The position numbers and the translations under genes were made by a program. From Megaustenia siamemsis (Eukaryota > Mollusca > Gastropoda > Stylommatophora > Ariophantidae), in NCBI GenBank assembly GCA_032433765.1, contig JAVIAB010000101.1, positions 61,123,592-61,187,591 of the forward strand: 64,000 nt of DNA, given 5' to 3'. The notes under the pieces are model-generated. The model had not been told where the DNA came from. It was given only the letters and a program-made list of their open reading frames with translations, and did not search any database. Shown here piece by piece: positions 59,710 to 64,000 of the stretch. The stretch's first letter is position 1. Every line of letters begins with the position of its first letter.

Positions 59710-59971
59710 AAAAAAGTAAAAGTAAAGTAGCCCCGTCACGCCAAGTGGTGTATAGGGAATATGGTGTTAGTGACCCTATATTTTACAGAACTTCAGCACA
59801 TGATTTTTGGGGTAATGTGGTCAGTATTACGCCCGTGCTGCTTTACTTTCCCAGAAAAAAATCAGGTACCCATTTAAGGTTGGGTGAACTCGGAGGCCGT
59901 CGGTTGGGATCGAACCCTACCCCTTGTCCGTGGTAGTCCAGTTCACTAACCACTGAGCTATCGCAGCTCCC
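59710..59971 (-). mobile_element. SINE family S with 12-bp TSD
   Basis: A full copy with a perfect B box (GGTTCGATCCC on the reverse strand). Flanks GTATTTTTCTAA (59698-59709) and GTATTTCTCTAA (59972-59983) match at 11 of 12 positions. It interrupts the LINE leader/endonuclease region. Confidence 0.93.
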
Positions 59972-60639
59972 GTATTTCTCTAAGCATAAAACATGTATCC
60001 ATTACCGTCCTGCTGCGCCAGTCGTAAATTAAGGGCTTAACTTAAGGAAAAACACACGTTGGGGGTTTAACCCGACTGATGTTTCCCCCCACGTTTTAGA
60101 TCGCTAATGTCTTACATGCGATCGTTTAATATATAAATATAAAACTTTATCTGTTTACATTTTAAAAAGTACTTATCAGTTCTTATCCTCCTCCTTAGAA
60201 GAAAACTTTACACAACTTTTCAAAATTTATAATCCGTTGGAAACACTATATTCAATCACTTTAATCACACAAACTAAACTCCGAAAATAAAACAACCGCC
60301 ATCTTGGTCGCCATCTTGCTCACCTTTTTGGCACTTGATAATTATACATATATTTAAAGCTTTCTCTACACTGTTTGTTCGCAATATTTCTTGAGTATTC
60401 CATGAAAAGTGGACCGTATATGTGTGTGTTTTTTGTGTGTTTGTTTTATTGTTGTTGATAATGCCGTTTATTTTAATGTAGCTTTTCCCACTTATTTTGA
60501 AAGCGGTAGAGTCGATATACATTTGAATTACTATTACCAGTGATGGAAAATATGAAACTAAAATAAACAAATGCATATGAATTCAAAATAAGCAATTTAA
60601 ATTCCATGAAAATTACACTAACATTAGTTTATATTTTTT

Positions 60640-60811
60640 CTCAGTTCTTAATTTCAGATCTTGTCTCTCGTTCTGTGCCCTGTCATTCATCTAACACATT
60701 TAATCTCAGTAGAGGTTATTTTTCTTGCATTTAGGGTCCAGTACTGGCAATGGTAGCACAACGTTGGGATGACTATTATATTGAGAGTGCCCGTTTGTCC
60801 TTATTTGGATC

Positions 60812-60815
<4 letters not shown>
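60640..60815 (-). mobile_element. LINE family 3, small fragment
   Basis: It matches the segment TCTCGTTCTGTGCCCTGTCATTC then ATCTAACACATTTAATCTC and AGCACAACGTTGGGATGA found in 46052-46720, in the same orientation. No supported gene is present between 60325 and 60640 or between 60865 and 61425; a G-rich run lies near 61160. Confidence 0.75.

Positions 60816-60816
<1 letters not shown>

Positions 60817-60862
<46 letters not shown>
60817..60862. repeat. (AT)n microsatellite followed by (TG)n
   Basis: A run of AT dinucleotides, then GTGTGTGTGTGTGCGCG. Confidence 0.95.
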
Positions 60863-60864
<2 letters not shown>

Positions 60865-61424
60865 TGCATGCGTGTGTGTGTGTGTGCGCGAGCATATTTT
60901 TAGAAGCCTACAGAGACATATAGTCTGTAAGGCGATTAGTCTCTTTACTAGAACTTTAGTGTATTCCCAGCTTTAACATCTATTTAGAAAGACTGGTATC
61001 ACACACATTTTGGAAAGAACGAATGTGAATATACACGCTAAATATCTGTCATTTTCATAAACGTGTAGTGTTTTCAGAAGTACGGCTGAACTATACAAGC
61101 AATATTCCATTTATTGTTTCTTTCTCCTTCTCGTTGCGATTGATGTTTGTTTTTTTTTTTTTTGGGGGGGGGAGGGATGGAGGTGGGCAACGATTTATTC
61201 TATATTACTATTATCCATTCAACAAATTACTTACTTCATTCAGATTTTCGATCTTTAATAGAACATTTAAAACAATAGATCAGAACACACATTTATTTAC
61301 ACAGCCATCTTTCACATCTCAAATAAACACATAAATCATGCTATGTACGACGCCTGTTCATGTCAAATCCTGAAAAATTGTTTTATTGCTACTGTACTTT
61401 ATATAGATCTGTATAACTTATTTA

Positions 61425-62100
61425 GCACTCCGTGTCATTTTGACAATGCAACAAGAAAGATCTCAGTCTGAACAGTAAGACAACAGAAATAATGGTCATA
61501 TCGAAGAAACAATCATGCAGTGCAAAAATAAACAGGACAAATCTGAAACAAGTGCAACGCGTCAAATACTTGGGCACAATAATAACATCAGAAGGACGAT
61601 GCACCACATAAATAAAACATAGAATAGCCCAGGCCAAAACAACATGTCCAAAAATGAAAAATATCTTATGCAACAAATTTATGTCAATAGAAGTGAGAAA
61701 GAGAGTCCATCGGTGTTATATAGAGCCAATTCTGACCTATGGAAGCGGATCAAGAACAGTAGACAAACAAATGAAAAGACGATTAGAGGCCACAGAGAAG
61801 GGATTTCTCAGAAGAATGCTGAAAGTTCACTGGACAGCTAAAAAGACTAATGAGGACATTCTCAAAGAATCCAACACAAAAAGAGAGCTCATGAAAACAT
61901 TATCAAGAAACAATCACCATTTCTCGGGCACAACATGAGCAGAGAAAATTTGGAATACTTGGTTACAACTGGCAAAACAATTGGAAAGAGAGATCGCGGA
62001 CGACAAAGAGAAAAAATACTGGAGGTACTGTAGATAGAAGATTGTGGAAGAAGCTGATAGCCTACGCCAACTGGTATGACCATGATGCTGATGGAGATGT
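61425..62100 (+). mobile_element. LINE family 1, RT thumb and tail
   Basis: The plus strand reads TEIMVISKKQSCSAKINRTN, then VKYLGTIITSEGRCTT (YLG box). Next come MKNILCNKFMSIEVRKRVHR, YIEPILTYGSGSRTVDKQMK, LKVHWTAKKTNEDILKESNT and KRELMKTLSRNNHHFSGTT. It ends in CATGATGCTGATGG. It is one of the more readable copies but is split by frameshifts near 61640 and 61935. Confidence 0.85.
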
Positions 62101-62439
62101 CATTTTGGGAATGTTAAAAAAATTGTTGGAACTAATTAAGAAGAGAACGTATAAAGTTGGCGTGGTAAGGAGATAAGATAATAATAAAATATACAATTTC
62201 ATCGCAATTTAATTCTTAAAAATATGTTTCACCTACTCCAACTGTTATATTGGTTCTTATTACTTACATCTGTCGGCAGTTTATACATGTCTTCTTGAAA
62301 AGTCTAGGAGGAAATAGATATCAAATGTAAATTAAAATATATATTTTAAATAAGCATTGTGTAGATTGTAGGGCCCATATTTATGTCCAAATAGATCGTT
62401 GGCACTTTGAAGCAAGCTTTAACACAACAGTATAATACT

Positions 62440-62715
62440 GGAGGGAGAAAGATCGTGGTCGACATAAAGAGACGATACTTGATGGCAGGTTGGCAATGAA
62501 AGGAAAATAGTTAATAACAGAACTGATACGATACAATGTGTAGATAGAAACTTGTGGAAGGACATTATCGCTACACCATCCGGTATTGCATATGATGATA
62601 ATAATGACGATGATGATGATGATGATGATGATGATAACATTGAGGATGATGATGATGGTGATGCTGATGGTGATGAAAATAATGACGATGATGATGATGA
62701 TGATGATGTTAAATA
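62440..62715 (+). mobile_element. Degraded LINE 1-like tail with (ATG)n expansion
   Basis: The order GGGAGAAAGATCGTGGTCGA, then CGATACTTGATGG, then GTGTAGATAGAAACTTGTGG, then ACATTATCGC matches the family 1 end. It is followed by a long imperfect (GAT)n run (62595-62710), as expected of an expanded LINE 3' tail. No feature is seen from 62100 to 62440. Confidence 0.6.
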
Positions 62716-62719
62716 ACGG

Positions 62720-64000
62720 TGATGTCGATGTTGACTGATGATGAATGTATAATATTGTGAACTGAACATGTTTAGCTTGTATAAACAGTGGTCTCGAGCC
62801 ATGTTCCCGACATATTGTGCATATAAAACGTCACAGGGGAGGTTTCGCTGACATTCCGGGACACTCTTTCATATAATGTGCTCACCAGAAGTCCCATTCA
62901 CTCTGAACCATTAATAATAAGAAACTATTTGTATATAGCTTTGCAGCAGGAGGCAATCTGATCATCAGACGAGGGCCCGTCGAGCATGTGTTTCGGCCCT
63001 TTAGTTTCTTTTCACTCTAGGGAAGGTGGGCCCGCCTGGGTCATGACTCCCAGGCATCGACCTCCTTCAGCCTTGCCTCTAAGGCTTACACTTTATGTTC
63101 GGCACAAAAAAACGACACTTACTCTCCGCAATACTTCTGTTCGAATATAGTTTTACTTACCTGTCTTATCTTTAACCCATAACGTTGCTGTGCTCTTCAG
63201 TCGAATAGAATGGCTCTGCCCCCGGAGAATTTGCAATTGACGCTCTCCCATGGCACCATAATGTATCTCGTAAATTGTCTATAAGTGTCTTCGACGGACA
63301 GATATTGTTCATCCGACAGTAGTGGCTCACCGGCAGCAAGCACCTCCTGCTAACGTTACAATGGTGGTGGCGCTCTCTGAATCAGACCACTGGGTGATGT
63401 TGTTTACCACCACTGTCTCTCGTAGTTCAAGTGGATGAATGACGATTCCCACACACACGTCGCCTGCGGCGTTGTTTTCGTGACACATGGATACTCGGTC
63501 CAACCCGAACCGCTGGCCTGGGAAATTGACACGTCTACACACGTGTCCTTTGGTTAATTTTAGTACTTCGCTTTAGTTTGTGCCCGCGACATTTTTCCAA
63601 TTTCTTACTCCGCCTCGCGTGATCAGCTGACTGTTAGAAAAATAACACTTCACTATATTGAGGCGAACACACAAGTATTTATTCATCTGTCTTACAATTG
63701 GCGCCTAGCTACAACATATGTACACGTAATTACATGACCAACGGTTCTCTCCCGCACGGTCAGTCACACTTCACAGTAGCAATAATACTCGCCACTAGAC
63801 CCTAGGCTCTCACACAACTTAAAACTCCTAACCTCAGTTTTGTTGGAAAATATTCCCCATTGAACAATTCCCTAATATCTACTTCTACGCTAATCTATCT
63901 TCTCAGGTCGCTCTACATTATTTCTGTTCGACTTTGCTAAGACTGTTCTCTTAAGCACTACTTGCTAGCTTGGGCTATCGTCGCCACTATCTAGCTCTAG
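62720..64000. other. Unassigned, less AT-rich terminal segment; possible LTR-element part
   Basis: Composition changes here, with more G+C than most of the window. A reverse-strand frame at 63327-63542 (QRFGLDRVSMCHENNAAGDV, then IVIHPLELRETVVVNNITQW) has no family I recognise. At 63698-63705 the plus strand has ACA-AT-TGGCGCC, which resembles an LTR end plus a primer-binding site, but no second LTR or pol gene is in the window. Treat as unknown. Confidence 0.25.

Larger units (their letters stand above)
59098..60325 (-). mobile_element. LINE 5' end: promoter-like region and endonuclease, split by a SINE
   Basis: Read on the reverse strand from 60325, the element starts with two CAAGATGGCG-type motifs (near 60295-60320), the YY1-like signal common at LINE 5' ends. 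A leader of about 0.35 kb follows, then an apurinic-endonuclease-type coding region interrupted at 59710-59971 by a SINE with its own target duplication. The 3' side is lost at the next SINE (59097). Its family cannot be tied to families 1-5 because those copies lack this region. Confidence 0.75.

Noticed and set aside
62419..62802. Serine-rich protein on the reverse strand
   Set aside because: The serine run is the (ATG)n microsatellite at 62595-62710 read in reverse.

Overview
This is repeat-rich, AT-rich nuclear DNA from an animal, probably an invertebrate. The signs are several families of non-LTR retrotransposon (LINE) remnants, a tRNA-headed SINE family, a mariner-like DNA transposon with terminal inverted repeats, many minisatellites, and no operons or bacterial signals. 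A mollusc or arthropod would fit, but the sequence alone does not fix the phylum. I see no convincing ordinary host gene. The coding-like stretches are transposon genes, mostly broken, plus one unfamiliar cysteine-rich reading frame.

Layout. 0-6 kb: LINE 3' fragments (two form an inverted pair) and copy A of a 1.6 kb retroposon carrying the cysteine-rich frame. 6-9.8 kb: a dead mariner-like transposon with perfect 32-bp ends, a SINE, and a 73-bp minisatellite that shares sequence with a dispersed repeat. 11.8-17.3 kb: an array of about 96 copies of a 57-bp unit. 17.4-22.7 kb: LINE tails, copy C of the retroposon's 3' part, and a SINE fragment. 23-30.6 kb: a cluster of minisatellites (36, 38/34, 44, 36 and 18 bp), one derived from the coding end of a LINE. 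About 31-58.4 kb, with an outlying unit at 25.2 kb: a degenerate tandem array of a complex unit of roughly 0.9-1.1 kb, heavily interrupted by LINEs, SINEs and retroposon copies B and D. Part of it (about 36.5-41.2 kb) is duplicated again at 41.2-47 kb. 58.8-64 kb: a LINE 5' end with endonuclease domain broken by two SINEs, more LINE fragments, and an unassigned less AT-rich terminal segment.

The best-defined element is the LINE at 32956-35644. It has a perfect 15-bp target-site duplication and a recognisable reverse transcriptase, but most of its endonuclease is missing and it has a frameshift. Target-site duplications are also readable for six other insertions. Several lie in one copy of a duplicated segment and not in its partner, so the order of events can be read.

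The most unusual item is the retroposon family A/B/C/D. Copies A and B have a CRE-like and an AAAATGGC-type motif at the 5' end, a predicted cysteine-rich reading frame with two matching modules, and a short (ATAAC)-type tail. Copy B is flanked by an 11-bp duplication. I do not recognise the protein.
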